From NCBI GenBank assembly GCA_009773315.1, contig WRPE01000001.1, positions 62,001 through 126,000 of the forward strand: DNA of 64,000 bases, given 5' to 3'. The translations under genes and the position numbers were made by a program. The notes under the pieces were generated by a model, which did no database searches, had not been told where the DNA came from, and saw nothing but the letters and a program-made list of their open reading frames with translations. The DNA is from Syntrophaceae bacterium (GTDB lineage Bacteria; Desulfobacterota; Syntrophia; Syntrophales; Smithellaceae). Shown one piece after another: positions 32,539 to 41,704 of this stretch. The number at the start of each line of letters is the position of its first letter. Position 1 is the stretch's first letter.

Positions 32539-33024
32539 TTATTCTAAGATCACAGCGGTTTCATCAATCAGGTTAGCTTTGGCGATTTCATTTTTTGGGA
32601 TACTGCTTATGTTACCCGCCAAATCAATCCGTACAATCTTCCTGCCGTTTTCTTCCACGTAATCCACCAGCGTCCCCTGAAAATTCTTCACGCCGTTGAT
32701 CTTTATATGGGTCTTGATTCTTACTTGAGCCCCTCTGAATCGCTCAAAATCGCGGTCGCGCGAGATGGGACGGTCGAGGCCCGGCGAGGATACTTCCAAT
32801 GTATAGGGTCCGTAGGACAAATCATGAACATCCAGAATATCACCCAGTTGATTGCTGACTGAGGTGCAGTCGCCCAGCGTAACACCGCCTTCTTTGTCCA
32901 GGAAAAGCCGAAAAACCCAGCGCGAATGCATTTTCAGGCATTCGACATGAATCAGTTCCATCCCTTCGGAGAGCGCAACCGGTTCGGCCAATTGCCATAT
33001 TTTGTCTTTTAAATCATCGCTCAT
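32539..33024 (-). CDS. rimP: Ribosome maturation factor RimP
   Basis: VTLGDCTSVSNQLGDILD, YTLEVSSPGLDRPI; immediately upstream of nusA. Confidence 0.93.
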   Translation of the reverse strand: MSDDLKDKIWQLAEPVALSEGMELIHVECLKMHSRWVFRLFLDKEGGVTLGDCTSVSNQLGDILDVHDLSYGPYTLEVSSPGLDRPISRDRDFERFRGAQVRIKTHIKINGVKNFQGTLVDYVEENGRKIVRIDLAGNISSIPKNEIAKANLIDETAVILE

Positions 33025-33040
33025 AATCAATCGCTTCAGA

Positions 33041-33069
33041 AAATAAAAAAGTGGGCAAAAGCCCACTTC
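33041..33069 (-). terminator. Terminator following tRNA-Gly (minus strand)
   Basis: AAGTGGGC-TTTT-GCCCACTT followed by TTTTATTTTC on the minus strand. Confidence 0.8.
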
Positions 33070-33172
33070 AGCATACTACTTTCAGTGATGGTTGGAAATG
33101 CAACTACCATATAGAAACAGGCATTGCAAGCACTATTTACTGGCCAAAGCAAGCCTGCCTGCAGGCTAAAAA

Positions 33173-33247
33173 TGGAGCGGGCGACCGGGCTCGAACCGGC
33201 GACGTCCAGCTTGGGAAGCTGACATTCTACCACTGAATTACGCCCGC
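33173..33247 (-). tRNA. tRNA-Gly (anticodon CCC), encoded CCA
   Basis: GCGGGCGTAATTCAGTGGTAGAATGTCAGCTTCCCAAGCTGGACGTCGCCGGTTCGAGCCCGGTCGCCCGCTCCA: full cloverleaf, loop TTCCCAA. Confidence 0.95.
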
Positions 33248-33404
33248 TCACGGCCTGTGACCTTTATTCAACATGCTTTTTTTGTCAAGGATTTTTTAGG
33301 GAAACCCGATCATATGGCCGCATGAGACATACATTAAAGTTGATAGGGTTTGTTTTCTTGTCTGTTGACAGGAGGGAATATATTGGTTAAAGAAGGTTTA
33401 AAGA

Positions 33405-33427
33405 CGGGCATATGCCCGCTTTTTTTA
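33405..33427 (+). terminator. Plus-oriented intrinsic terminator immediately upstream of prfC (candidate attenuator)
   Basis: CGGGCATATGCCCG palindrome followed by CTTTTTTTATTT. Confidence 0.65.
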
Positions 33428-33477
33428 TTTAATGCCACAACTTTTACAGCTAAATGCGAAACGGCAAAGAGGTAATT

Positions 33478-35064
33478 TTGAGTAAGCAACTGCAAAAAGA
33501 AATCGAACGGCGACGTACCTTCGGAATCATCAGCCATCCTGACGCGGGGAAGACGACGCTTACTGAAAAACTGCTGCTTTTCGGCGGCGCCATCCAGATG
33601 GCCGGCGCGGTAAAAGCCCGTAAAGCATCAAAACACGCATTGAGCGACTGGATGTCCATTGAAAAGGAACGCGGCATTTCCGTCACATCGTCCGTTATGA
33701 AGTTTGAATATGCCGATTGCGAAATTAACCTACTGGACACCCCGGGCCATCAGGACTTTTCCGAAGACACGTTTCGCGTACTCACCGCAGTGGACAGCGC
33801 ACTGATGGTAATCGACGGCGCCAAAGGCGTAGAGACGCAGACACAGAAGCTCATGGAAGTCTGCCGTCTGCGCAACACACCCATCATCACCTTTATCAAC
33901 AAAATGGACCGCGACTGCCTGGCGCCACTGGACATCCTGGCGGATATCGAAGATAAGTTGCAGATTGAATGCTCCCCTCTGTCCTGGCCCATCGGCATGG
34001 GCAAGCGATTCAAAGGCGTCTACAATCTGTACGACAAAAAGCTGCATCTCTTCACGCCGGGCAAGGCAAAACGTTCGGAAGGCGGGATTGTGATCAGCGA
34101 TTTGTCCGATCCGTTACTCGATGAACTGTTGGACAGCCAGGCCGGAGAACTCCGTGAGGAAATCGCTCTCTTGGAAGGCGCGGCCAATCCTTTTGACATT
34201 AGAGACTATTTAAAGGCCGGCCAGACACCGGTTTTTTTCGGCAGCGCCATCAATAACTTCGGTGTCAAGGAACTGCTCGACGCCTTTGTGGAAATCGCCC
34301 CGCCGCCGGTCGCGCGCCCCACAACCACCCGACAAGTCAGTCCGGATGAAGACGATTTTTCCGGCTTTGTTTTTAAAATTCAGGCCAACATGGACCCGGC
34401 GCACCGTGACCGCATCGCCTTCATGCGGATTTGTTCGGGCAAATTCGAGCGCGGCATGCACGTGATACATCATCGGATCGACAAGGAAATCTCCTTATCC
34501 AACGCCACCATTTTTATGGCGCAGGACCGAACCAATATCGACGAAGCCTATCCCGGCGATATCATCGGCATCCACAATCACGGCACCATCAAAGTGGGCG
34601 ATACGTTCACACAAAAGGAACCGCTCAAATTCACCGGCATTCCGCATTTTGCCCCGGAGCATTTCTGCCGCGTGCGGCTCAAAGACCCATTGCGCCTGAA
34701 ACATTTGCAGAAAGGACTGACGCAGCTTTCTGAAGAAGGCGCGATTCAGGTTTTTAAACCTTTATGGGGATCGGATAATATCCTGGGCGCCGTCGGCGCG
34801 CTGCAATTTGATGTGACCATGTCACGACTGAAAAACGAGTACAGCGTTTATGCCGACTATGAAAAGACGGACTATGCCGCCGCCCGCTGGGTTACCTGTG
34901 ACGACGCCAGAAAAATGGAAGACTTCCAGAAAAAAAATCTGACGAACCTGGCGATGGACACGGAAGGGAATCTGGTTTATCTGGCAATGAGCGATTGGCG
35001 GCTTTCCCATACCATGGAAGAATGGCCGCAGATACAATTCCACAAAACCATGGAAAAAAGCTGA
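33478..35064 (+). CDS. prfC: Peptide chain release factor 3 (probable TTG start; track ORF starts at 33454)
   Basis: [39 protein letters not shown] Shine-Dalgarno precedes TTG at 33478. Confidence 0.93.
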   Translation: MSKQLQKEIERRRTFGIISHPDAGKTTLTEKLLLFGGAIQMAGAVKARKASKHALSDWMSIEKERGISVTSSVMKFEYADCEINLLDTPGHQDFSEDTFRVLTAVDSALMVIDGAKGVETQTQKLMEVCRLRNTPIITFINKMDRDCLAPLDILADIEDKLQIECSPLSWPIGMGKRFKGVYNLYDKKLHLFTPGKAKRSEGGIVISDLSDPLLDELLDSQAGELREEIALLEGAANPFDIRDYLKAGQTPVFFGSAINNFGVKELLDAFVEIAPPPVARPTTTRQVSPDEDDFSGFVFKIQANMDPAHRDRIAFMRICSGKFERGMHVIHHRIDKEISLSNATIFMAQDRTNIDEAYPGDIIGIHNHGTIKVGDTFTQKEPLKFTGIPHFAPEHFCRVRLKDPLRLKHLQKGLTQLSEEGAIQVFKPLWGSDNILGAVGALQFDVTMSRLKNEYSVYADYEKTDYAAARWVTCDDARKMEDFQKKNLTNLAMDTEGNLVYLAMSDWRLSHTMEEWPQIQFHKTMEKS

Positions 35065-35191
35065 AATATTCTTTGTGGCTTTAGAAACGTCCCTGCCTGA
35101 TGCCAGCAGGGCCCCCCGAAACTGCGATAACCGCGATTTTACATTTATTTCATTGACTGGCAAAACAGATTCTCCTATACGGATAATTCAT

Positions 35192-36466
35192 ATGATCTTC
35201 GTTAAATACCGCTATCTGATATTCGGCATTCTGAGCGCCGCTTACATGCTTGTTTTTTTCCACCGGCTTGCTCCGGCGATAGTCGCCGTGGACATGATGC
35301 GTGATTTAAAAACCGGCGGTGCATTGATGGGCGTCCTGGCATCTGCTTATTTCTATTCCTATGCTTTGATGCAGATTCCCGCGGGCCTGTTATCCGATTC
35401 CTGGGGACCGCGCCGGTCGGTAACGTTCTTTTTTATCTTTGCCGCAGTAGGATCAATCCTTCTGGGTTTTGCACAAACCGTGGGCATGGCAATTGCCGCC
35501 CGGATTTTGGTGGGCCTCGGTGTGGCTATGGTTTTTGTGCCCACATTGAAGATTCTTACCAACTGGTTCGAGTCGGAAAAATTCGTTCGCATGAACGGGT
35601 TCCTGATCTCACTGGGCGGAGTAGGAGCCTACACGGCGGCAACGCCCCTGGCATTACTGAGTGATAGTATTGGCTGGCGCGGCAGTATGATTTTTATCGG
35701 GGTAGTCTCATTGGCTGTTGCCCTGGCCGTATGGCTGCTGGTCAAGGATACACCACAGGAATCAGGTTTTCAGCCCTTAAATGATTCCGTAAAATCCACA
35801 AAGCCCACAGACAGAATTGGCATACTGGCAGGAATTGTAATGGTAATCAAAATGCCCTGGTTCTGGCCGCTGGCATTATGTAGTTTTTTAGGCGCCGGAG
35901 TATCTTTGAGCTTCGTCGGCCTATGGGGCGGTCCGTTTTTGATGCATGTTTACGGAATGCCGAGAGCACAGGCGGGCGCCGTCTTATCAATGTTTGCCAT
36001 TGGTCTGATTATTGGCGCTCCGACCATGAGCTGGCTTTCCGACCGGGTACTACACTCCCGTAAAAAAGTAATCGTTCTCAACCAGATTTTCGCGCTGCTT
36101 GTGTTTATCCCGCTGGCCTTTTTTACCGGCAATTTCCCCAAGGGTATGCTCTATGTCTGGTTTTTTACTTACAGCTTTGTGTTATCGGGCATGGCTTCGC
36201 TTGGCTATTCATCCGTCAAGGAATTGTTCCCGAAGCAGATTTCAGGCACAGCCACCGGCTTGATGAACATTTTTCCCTTTGCCGGAGCCGCTTTGGGCCA
36301 GCCACTGATAGGCTGGTATCTGGATTCTTTTGGATCTGTCGACGGTCGATACAGTGCTGATGGTTATTCGGCTGTGTTGAAGGTTTGCTTAATTGTTATC
36401 ATTGGCGCGCTGGTAGCCAGTACTCTGGTGAAAGAAACACATCCCAAAGAATCTTCCATTCTATAA
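35192..36466 (+). CDS. MFS transporter
   Basis: 12-TM-like hydrophobicity; YALMQIPAGLLSDSWGPRRSVTFFFIF; ARILVGLGVAMVFVPTLK. Confidence 0.88.
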   Translation: MIFVKYRYLIFGILSAAYMLVFFHRLAPAIVAVDMMRDLKTGGALMGVLASAYFYSYALMQIPAGLLSDSWGPRRSVTFFFIFAAVGSILLGFAQTVGMAIAARILVGLGVAMVFVPTLKILTNWFESEKFVRMNGFLISLGGVGAYTAATPLALLSDSIGWRGSMIFIGVVSLAVALAVWLLVKDTPQESGFQPLNDSVKSTKPTDRIGILAGIVMVIKMPWFWPLALCSFLGAGVSLSFVGLWGGPFLMHVYGMPRAQAGAVLSMFAIGLIIGAPTMSWLSDRVLHSRKKVIVLNQIFALLVFIPLAFFTGNFPKGMLYVWFFTYSFVLSGMASLGYSSVKELFPKQISGTATGLMNIFPFAGAALGQPLIGWYLDSFGSVDGRYSADGYSAVLKVCLIVIIGALVASTLVKETHPKESSIL

Positions 36467-36493
36467 AAGCATCCAATAAATCTTTATTCCTGA

Positions 36494-37840
36494 TTATATG
36501 GGCAGCGACGCAACATGCCCGGCGGCGCTTTCGCCTGCCACATAGCCTGTCGAAAAAGCGGCCTGTAAATTATAGCCGCCCGTGTCCGCGTCAATATCCA
36601 TCACCTCGCCGCAAAAGTAAAGACCAGGTCGTTTTTTGGACGCCAGCGTGCGCGGATCAATTTCATCAAGAGCGACGCCACCCGCCGTCACAATAGCTTT
36701 AGTCAGCGGCAGGGGGGCTTTTACGTTGAAACGCAGTGCTTTGAAAAGATCGATCATTTTTTCCCGCTCGCCGGCGCTGACCTGATGCGCCAGTTTTTCT
36801 TGGTCCATACCGGAAAGAACAACAAAAGGGTCAATCATTTTCGACGGCAGATATTCTTTCAGAATACTCGCGATTTTTCTTTTGCCGAAATTGTTTAAAT
36901 CCGACTGCAACCGTTTCCGTAATTGTTCTTTCGTCAAGGCAGGTTTTAAATCGATCAGGATGGAAACAGGTCCGTTTGCCAGAGCTTCAACAACGGCCAG
37001 ACTCATGAGCAGGATAATCGGTCCGCCCAGACCGAAATGCGTAAAGAGCATTTCACCGAAGCGGCTCTCAAGAAGAGGTGACCGAGGAATTTTCTTTTCG
37101 CCGCGGCCATAATCGCAACCGGGCGTGAGCGCGGCATCAACCGTCGCGGCCTCTTTCTGCCACGCGGTGGCGCGGACATTACGCAAAGAGACACCCTGCA
37201 TGGACTTGGCCAGCTTTTGCTCGAGGACAACCAAAGGTATCAATGCCGGCTTGGGCAAAACAATGGTGTGGCCAAGCGTCGCGCTAATTTTATAGCCGTC
37301 GCCCTCGGAACCGGTGCTAGGCCAGGAGGCGCCGCCGGTGGCGATAATAACGGACGGGGAAAGATAATGACCACCCGTTGTTTGAACGACGAATCTGGAA
37401 TTTTTGTCCGGGATGATGGAGCTAACCCGGGCATTGAAAATAGTGCGTACTTTATTTTCAGTCAGATATTTTTGAAAAGCACGCACCACGTCGCGGGCAT
37501 CATCGGAAACGGGAAATATTCTGCCGCCACGTTCCACTTTTGTGGTCACGCCATAATGTTCAAAAAAGGCCAGCAGTTCCGGACGGAAGAAACGGGAAAA
37601 CGCGCTGTGCAGAAAACGGCCATTTTGCCCGTACATGGCAATGAACGCTTTGAGTTCGGCGGCATTGGTCAGATTACAGCGCGTCTTGCCGCTGACCAGG
37701 ATCTTTTTACCGCAGCTGTCCGTTTTTTCCAAAAGCAACACGCGGGCACCCAGCTGGGCGGCCCGTCCGGCGGCCATCAGGCCTGCCGCACCCCCGCCGA
37801 CGACCACAACATCGGCATCTATGCCTGTTTCATTTTTCAT
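36494..37840 (-). CDS. HI0933/YhiN family NAD(P)/FAD-dependent oxidoreductase
   Basis: DVVVVGGGAAGLMAAGRAAQLGARVLLLEKTDSCGKKILVSGKTRCNLTN; GLYFCGEVMDIDADTGGYNLQAAFSTGYVAG. Confidence 0.92.
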   Translation of the reverse strand: MKNETGIDADVVVVGGGAAGLMAAGRAAQLGARVLLLEKTDSCGKKILVSGKTRCNLTNAAELKAFIAMYGQNGRFLHSAFSRFFRPELLAFFEHYGVTTKVERGGRIFPVSDDARDVVRAFQKYLTENKVRTIFNARVSSIIPDKNSRFVVQTTGGHYLSPSVIIATGGASWPSTGSEGDGYKISATLGHTIVLPKPALIPLVVLEQKLAKSMQGVSLRNVRATAWQKEAATVDAALTPGCDYGRGEKKIPRSPLLESRFGEMLFTHFGLGGPIILLMSLAVVEALANGPVSILIDLKPALTKEQLRKRLQSDLNNFGKRKIASILKEYLPSKMIDPFVVLSGMDQEKLAHQVSAGEREKMIDLFKALRFNVKAPLPLTKAIVTAGGVALDEIDPRTLASKKRPGLYFCGEVMDIDADTGGYNLQAAFSTGYVAGESAAGHVASLPI

Positions 37841-37979
37841 TTAATTTTCACACCATTGGCGTGACAGCTATCACAGATCGGCAAGAACGGTCAATTGATC
37901 AATTTGCCTGGTCTTGTTATACGAGCGCGCCTGTGCTAAAGACTTGCCAACTTAATGGCCAGGACAAAAGGAGCGGGAC

Positions 37980-39035
37980 TTGCAGGTACCGACCAATTTC
38001 ATATCGCTGACGACTAAAATGATCCTGAAGGTACAACCGGTGACACATTCATGTCTGCGGCAATGGAAGGAGCGGGCCCAAAAAATTCCCGATCCGGAAT
38101 TGCGCAGACAGGCGCTTGCCAGCATTGCAACCAAAACATTTCACTGCGAAGGCGGCTCTCTTTACGGTTTGCTGGCACGTCACCATTATAAAGACGCGAT
38201 TAAATTTATTGTCGCCTATCAAACCATCAGCGATTATCTCGATAATCTTTGCGACCGCAGCACATCGCAAGACCCGAAAGATTTCCGCGCGTTGCATGAA
38301 TCGATGCTGCACGCCCTGACGCCGAAAGCACCGCTTACCGCCTATTATCGTTTCCGGCGGGAACAAGACGACGGCGGCTATCTGGCCGCTTTGGTACAGG
38401 CCTGCAGGGAAGTTCTCGGGCATCTTTCCAGCTATCATCTGGGCGCGGCGGCCCTCCAGGAATTGGCGAGTGTCTATATTGATTTGCAGGTGCACAAGCA
38501 TGTTCGAAAAGATGAGCGCCTGCCTAGGCTGCAAGCATGGTTTGCCGGGCACGAAAAAGGCTTGCCTCAGATGGCCTGGTATGAATTTGCCGCTTGCGCC
38601 GGTTCAACGCTGGGTATTTTTTGCATCGTCTCGCAACTGTTCAATCCGGCAACGACTGCCGAGCTTATTGGCAGAATCAAAAACGCTTATTTCCCCTGGG
38701 TTCAGGGATTGCACATCCTGTTGGATTATCTGATTGACCAAGAGGAAGACCGCACCGGGTCGGATTTGAACTTTTGCTCTTATTATGAAGACAGCGAGCA
38801 CCTGTCTTGCCGCCTCAGTCATTTTTACAGCCAGGCGCAAGCGAGTGTTGCAAGTTTGCCCAACGCAAAATTTCATCATTTAATTACTTGCGGTCTCCTG
38901 AGCATCTATCTGGCCGATCATAAAGTCTCCCGGCAAAAAGACGTCCGGGTCATTTCCAAAAAACTGCTGAGTCTGGGCGGGAGCGAAGCATTTTTCTTTT
39001 ATCTGCACTGCTGGATTTATCGCAGGCTAACATAA
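37980..39035 (+). CDS. DUF2600 family protein (tetraprenyl-beta-curcumene synthase/YtpB-like)
   Basis: Asp-rich motifs DYLDNLCDR and LLDYLIDQEEDR, all-helical 351-aa protein. Confidence 0.8.
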   Translation: MQVPTNFISLTTKMILKVQPVTHSCLRQWKERAQKIPDPELRRQALASIATKTFHCEGGSLYGLLARHHYKDAIKFIVAYQTISDYLDNLCDRSTSQDPKDFRALHESMLHALTPKAPLTAYYRFRREQDDGGYLAALVQACREVLGHLSSYHLGAAALQELASVYIDLQVHKHVRKDERLPRLQAWFAGHEKGLPQMAWYEFAACAGSTLGIFCIVSQLFNPATTAELIGRIKNAYFPWVQGLHILLDYLIDQEEDRTGSDLNFCSYYEDSEHLSCRLSHFYSQAQASVASLPNAKFHHLITCGLLSIYLADHKVSRQKDVRVISKKLLSLGGSEAFFFYLHCWIYRRLT

Positions 39036-39172
39036 TCAATTGATGCATTTTTCTCCATCGTCTGGGGCGTTATTCCCCCTTTTGGCCAATTTTCAAAAAA
39101 GAGCAGGCCGCTGAGAAATAATTTCATTCATAATTACAAGTGAATAGACAACCGATAGGCTGATGCTAAAGT

Positions 39173-39188
39173 TGGCATGCTCATTGCT
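39173..39188 (+). promoter_or_regulatory. Candidate sigma-54 (-24/-12) promoter
   Basis: TTGGCAT-GCTCA-TTGCT against consensus TGGCAC-N5-TTGC(A/T); 36 nt upstream of ATG 39225. Confidence 0.5.
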
Positions 39189-39224
39189 AATTATCGGCCA
39201 GCAAGGATCGGGAGATCGCAATTG

Positions 39225-39620
39225 ATGAAAAAAGCTTTGGTTTGCATAGCAGGACTGATTTGTATTTTGGCCGCGTTTAGTTATGCCGCCGATAAGCCTG
39301 CAGCAGAGACAAACAAAAGCGCTGCATTGAAAACGGCTAACGTCAAAACGGCTAAAATGAATGCCAGCGGGAAGGTTGTAGAAATTTCCAGCACGGCCAT
39401 TAAGATTGAACGAAGTATTAAAGGCAATGCAGAGATCATGGAATTCGCTCTGGAAAATCCGGTGCAGGGTGTCGTGGTAAACGATTCCGTAAAAATTGAT
39501 TACAGCGTTAAAGACGGGAAGTTGACGGCATCCAGAGTGGCCAAGCCGGGAGCAGCAAAAAATCCCGGTAAAAATGGACCGAAGCAGACAAAAGAGAAAC
39601 CAGCATCCGCTATGAAGTAA
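39225..39620 (+). CDS. Small secreted/periplasmic protein, OB-like (DUF5666-like) core with Lys/Ala-rich tails
   Basis: Signal peptide MKKALVCIAGLICILAAFSYAA; GKVVEISSTAIKIERSIKG...VNDSVKIDYSVKDGKLTASRV. Confidence 0.6.
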   Translation: MKKALVCIAGLICILAAFSYAADKPAAETNKSAALKTANVKTAKMNASGKVVEISSTAIKIERSIKGNAEIMEFALENPVQGVVVNDSVKIDYSVKDGKLTASRVAKPGAAKNPGKNGPKQTKEKPASAMK

Positions 39621-39704
39621 TTTGTGCGATGCCTTTCGATAGGTGGAGTCCCTTAAAAAAATTTAGGGGTTAATCAAAGAACTATTAACAAGGAGGATTT
39701 TAAA

Positions 39705-40019
39705 ATGAAACGTTTAGTATTGTTAGTTGTAGCATTGATGTTCGCATTCAGCACCGCAGTAATCGCCGCTGACAAGGTTGTCGCTCCCGCAAAAGCAGAT
39801 GCAGCAAAGGTTGAGAAGAAGGCTGATGATAAGAAAGCCGCCGCCGATCTGAAAGCTGATGAAAAGAAAGCAGCCGCCGATAAGAAGGCAGCAGACAAGA
39901 AAGCAGCCGCCGACAAGAAAGCAGCAGACAAGAAAGCAGCCGCCGACAAGAAAGCAGCAGACAAGAAAGCAGCCGCCGACAAGAAGGCAGAAGCAGCTCC
40001 GGCTCCCGCAGCAAAATAA
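39705..40019 (+). CDS. Secreted Ala/Lys/Asp repeat protein
   Basis: Signal peptide MKRLVLLVVALMFAFSTAVIAA then DKKAAADKKAA repeats; strong SD AAGGAGG. Confidence 0.75.
   Translation: MKRLVLLVVALMFAFSTAVIAADKVVAPAKADAAKVEKKADDKKAAADLKADEKKAAADKKAADKKAAADKKAADKKAAADKKAADKKAAADKKAEAAPAPAAK
39858..39989 (+). repeat. 33-bp tandem repeat (GCAGACAAGAAAGCAGCCGCCGACAAGAAAGCA), exact starts at 39891, 39924, 39957
   Basis: Direct 33-nt periodicity encoding ADKKAAADKKA. Confidence 0.85.
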
Positions 40020-40042
40020 GTTTATTACGACTTATATAATGC

Positions 40043-40078
40043 AAAAAAGGGATGGATGAAAATCTATCCCTTTTTTTA
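40043..40078 (+). terminator. Rho-independent terminator of the repeat-protein gene
   Basis: AAAAAAGGGATGGAT-GAAA-ATCTATCCCTTTTTT. Confidence 0.85.
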
Positions 40079-40147
40079 TTCGTGAAACGCCACTGCCGAA
40101 AAGTCATCGTGGTTTATTTTATTTCTTTCTGTTATAAGTTCTTTATT

Positions 40148-41692
40148 ATGTTGAAAAATTTGCTGGCAAAAATTATCGATTATAATAGCAATTTGACCGT
40201 CCGCGTCAGGGTCATTGCGTTGACGGTCGCAGGGCTCGCCGTGACCATGGCCATCTGGGGCATTATTCAGCTGACCGCCTTGAACAGAATTCTGGTCGAT
40301 CAACAAGTTAAAAGACTCGAAGGCGTCGCCGAAACCGTCAGTACTTTTTATCAACGATTTCCGACCAGACAAGGCATTGCCACCCTCGATTCCGCGCTGA
40401 AAGACCACATCCAATCCGATGTGCGTCTGGCCAGAATCGATATTTTTGACATCCGGAGTAAAAATGTCGATTATATCGCCGGCGCCAGCCGCGTTCAATA
40501 TGAGTGGCCGGATAGTATCGTAGCCGAGGTCAGAGCCAAAGGAAAATCCCGTTATGTCAAACTGGAAACAGAGGCCGGACCGTCGCTGGGGCTGCTCTAT
40601 CGCGTTTCCGGAGAAACCAGGGATTCCCACATTATTGTCGGTATCATTGCTTTTTCACGGGCGAACACGGAAATCATGAGCCGCGCACGGCAGTTGCTGT
40701 TTTTTAGCAGTGCCGGACTTTTGCTGGCCATCCTTTTGTTGTTGGGAATCAGCTATGGCTGGATAATCGGCAGACCGCTCAAGCTTATTATCGGAACCAT
40801 TGATGCTTTTCAGAAAGGACAATACGTGGAGCGTATTCCCATCATTCGAGAGGATGAGTGGGGGCAGCTGGCCGATCATTTCAATCAGATGGCCGACGAA
40901 ATTCAAAATGTTATGGCCAGGAATCTTGATCTGACCAGACATCTGGAAGAGCGTGTCCGCGAAGAGACGCTCAATGTGGTTCAACTGCAAAAACAAGTTG
41001 ATGATTTGAAGCAATTAACCGCCCTGGGACATTTAACAGCCAATCTGGCTCATGATTTAGGGACGCCGCTTCATTCCATTGCGGGACTCGCCAAACTGAT
41101 GCTGGAGCGGGAAGGCTGGCCGCCAGATGTCGTGCATAAGTTAAGTTTGATTGTCGAACAGACACAAAGGCTGGACAACGTCATTCAAAATGTTCGTAAA
41201 GCCACGCGCCTTCCGGAACCTCATTTTGAATTGATGACCGTTCATAAAATATTAAGTGACACACTGCCGCTGGTCGAGCCTCTGATACAAACAAACCATG
41301 TAACCATCGATGTAAATATTGACCAGTCTGTTGCATCTTTATACGTTGATCGTTACCGGATTCAGACAGCGCTTCTAAATATCATTCAAAATTCCATCGA
41401 TGCTATGCCGGACGGCGGCAAAATCATCATATCCGCCGAAGATGACCGCGCAACAAAGACCATCAAAATCTTGATTGCCGATGACGGACAGGGCATTCCC
41501 GCTGATTTTCTGAAAAAAGTCAGCGAACCATTCTTCAGCTCCCACAAGGATGAAGGAATGCGCGGTCTGGGGCTGGCCATTGTTCGTGATATCGTCAAGG
41601 CGCATGGCGGTCAAATGGAAATTCAAAGCACACTTGATAGTGGAACTTCCGTCATCCTTTACCTGCGGACGACGGATGAGATGATTGATTAA
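40148..41692 (+). CDS. Sensor histidine kinase (HAMP, HisKA, HATPase_c)
   Basis: LGHLTANLAHDLGTPLHSIAGLAKLM; NIIQNSIDAMPDGG; ADDGQGIP; GLGLAIVRDIVKAHGG. Confidence 0.93.
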   Translation: MLKNLLAKIIDYNSNLTVRVRVIALTVAGLAVTMAIWGIIQLTALNRILVDQQVKRLEGVAETVSTFYQRFPTRQGIATLDSALKDHIQSDVRLARIDIFDIRSKNVDYIAGASRVQYEWPDSIVAEVRAKGKSRYVKLETEAGPSLGLLYRVSGETRDSHIIVGIIAFSRANTEIMSRARQLLFFSSAGLLLAILLLLGISYGWIIGRPLKLIIGTIDAFQKGQYVERIPIIREDEWGQLADHFNQMADEIQNVMARNLDLTRHLEERVREETLNVVQLQKQVDDLKQLTALGHLTANLAHDLGTPLHSIAGLAKLMLEREGWPPDVVHKLSLIVEQTQRLDNVIQNVRKATRLPEPHFELMTVHKILSDTLPLVEPLIQTNHVTIDVNIDQSVASLYVDRYRIQTALLNIIQNSIDAMPDGGKIIISAEDDRATKTIKILIADDGQGIPADFLKKVSEPFFSSHKDEGMRGLGLAIVRDIVKAHGGQMEIQSTLDSGTSVILYLRTTDEMID

Positions 41693-41704
41693 GGCAAAAA
41701 ACTG

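Noticed and set aside
33036-33251. 71-aa ORFs over the tRNA-Gly locus
   Set aside because: They overlap the tRNA gene and its terminator; spurious.
37217-37864. 215-aa plus ORF
   Set aside because: Antisense to the YhiN-family oxidoreductase, no recognisable domain.
39674-39982. Minus-strand ORF MSAAAFLSAAFLSAAAF...
   Set aside because: Reverse complement of the DKKAAADKKAA tandem repeat. The plus frame has the signal peptide, SD and terminator.
39858-39989. Possible CRISPR-like repeat array
   Set aside because: Repeats are contiguous 33-bp coding units with no spacers.
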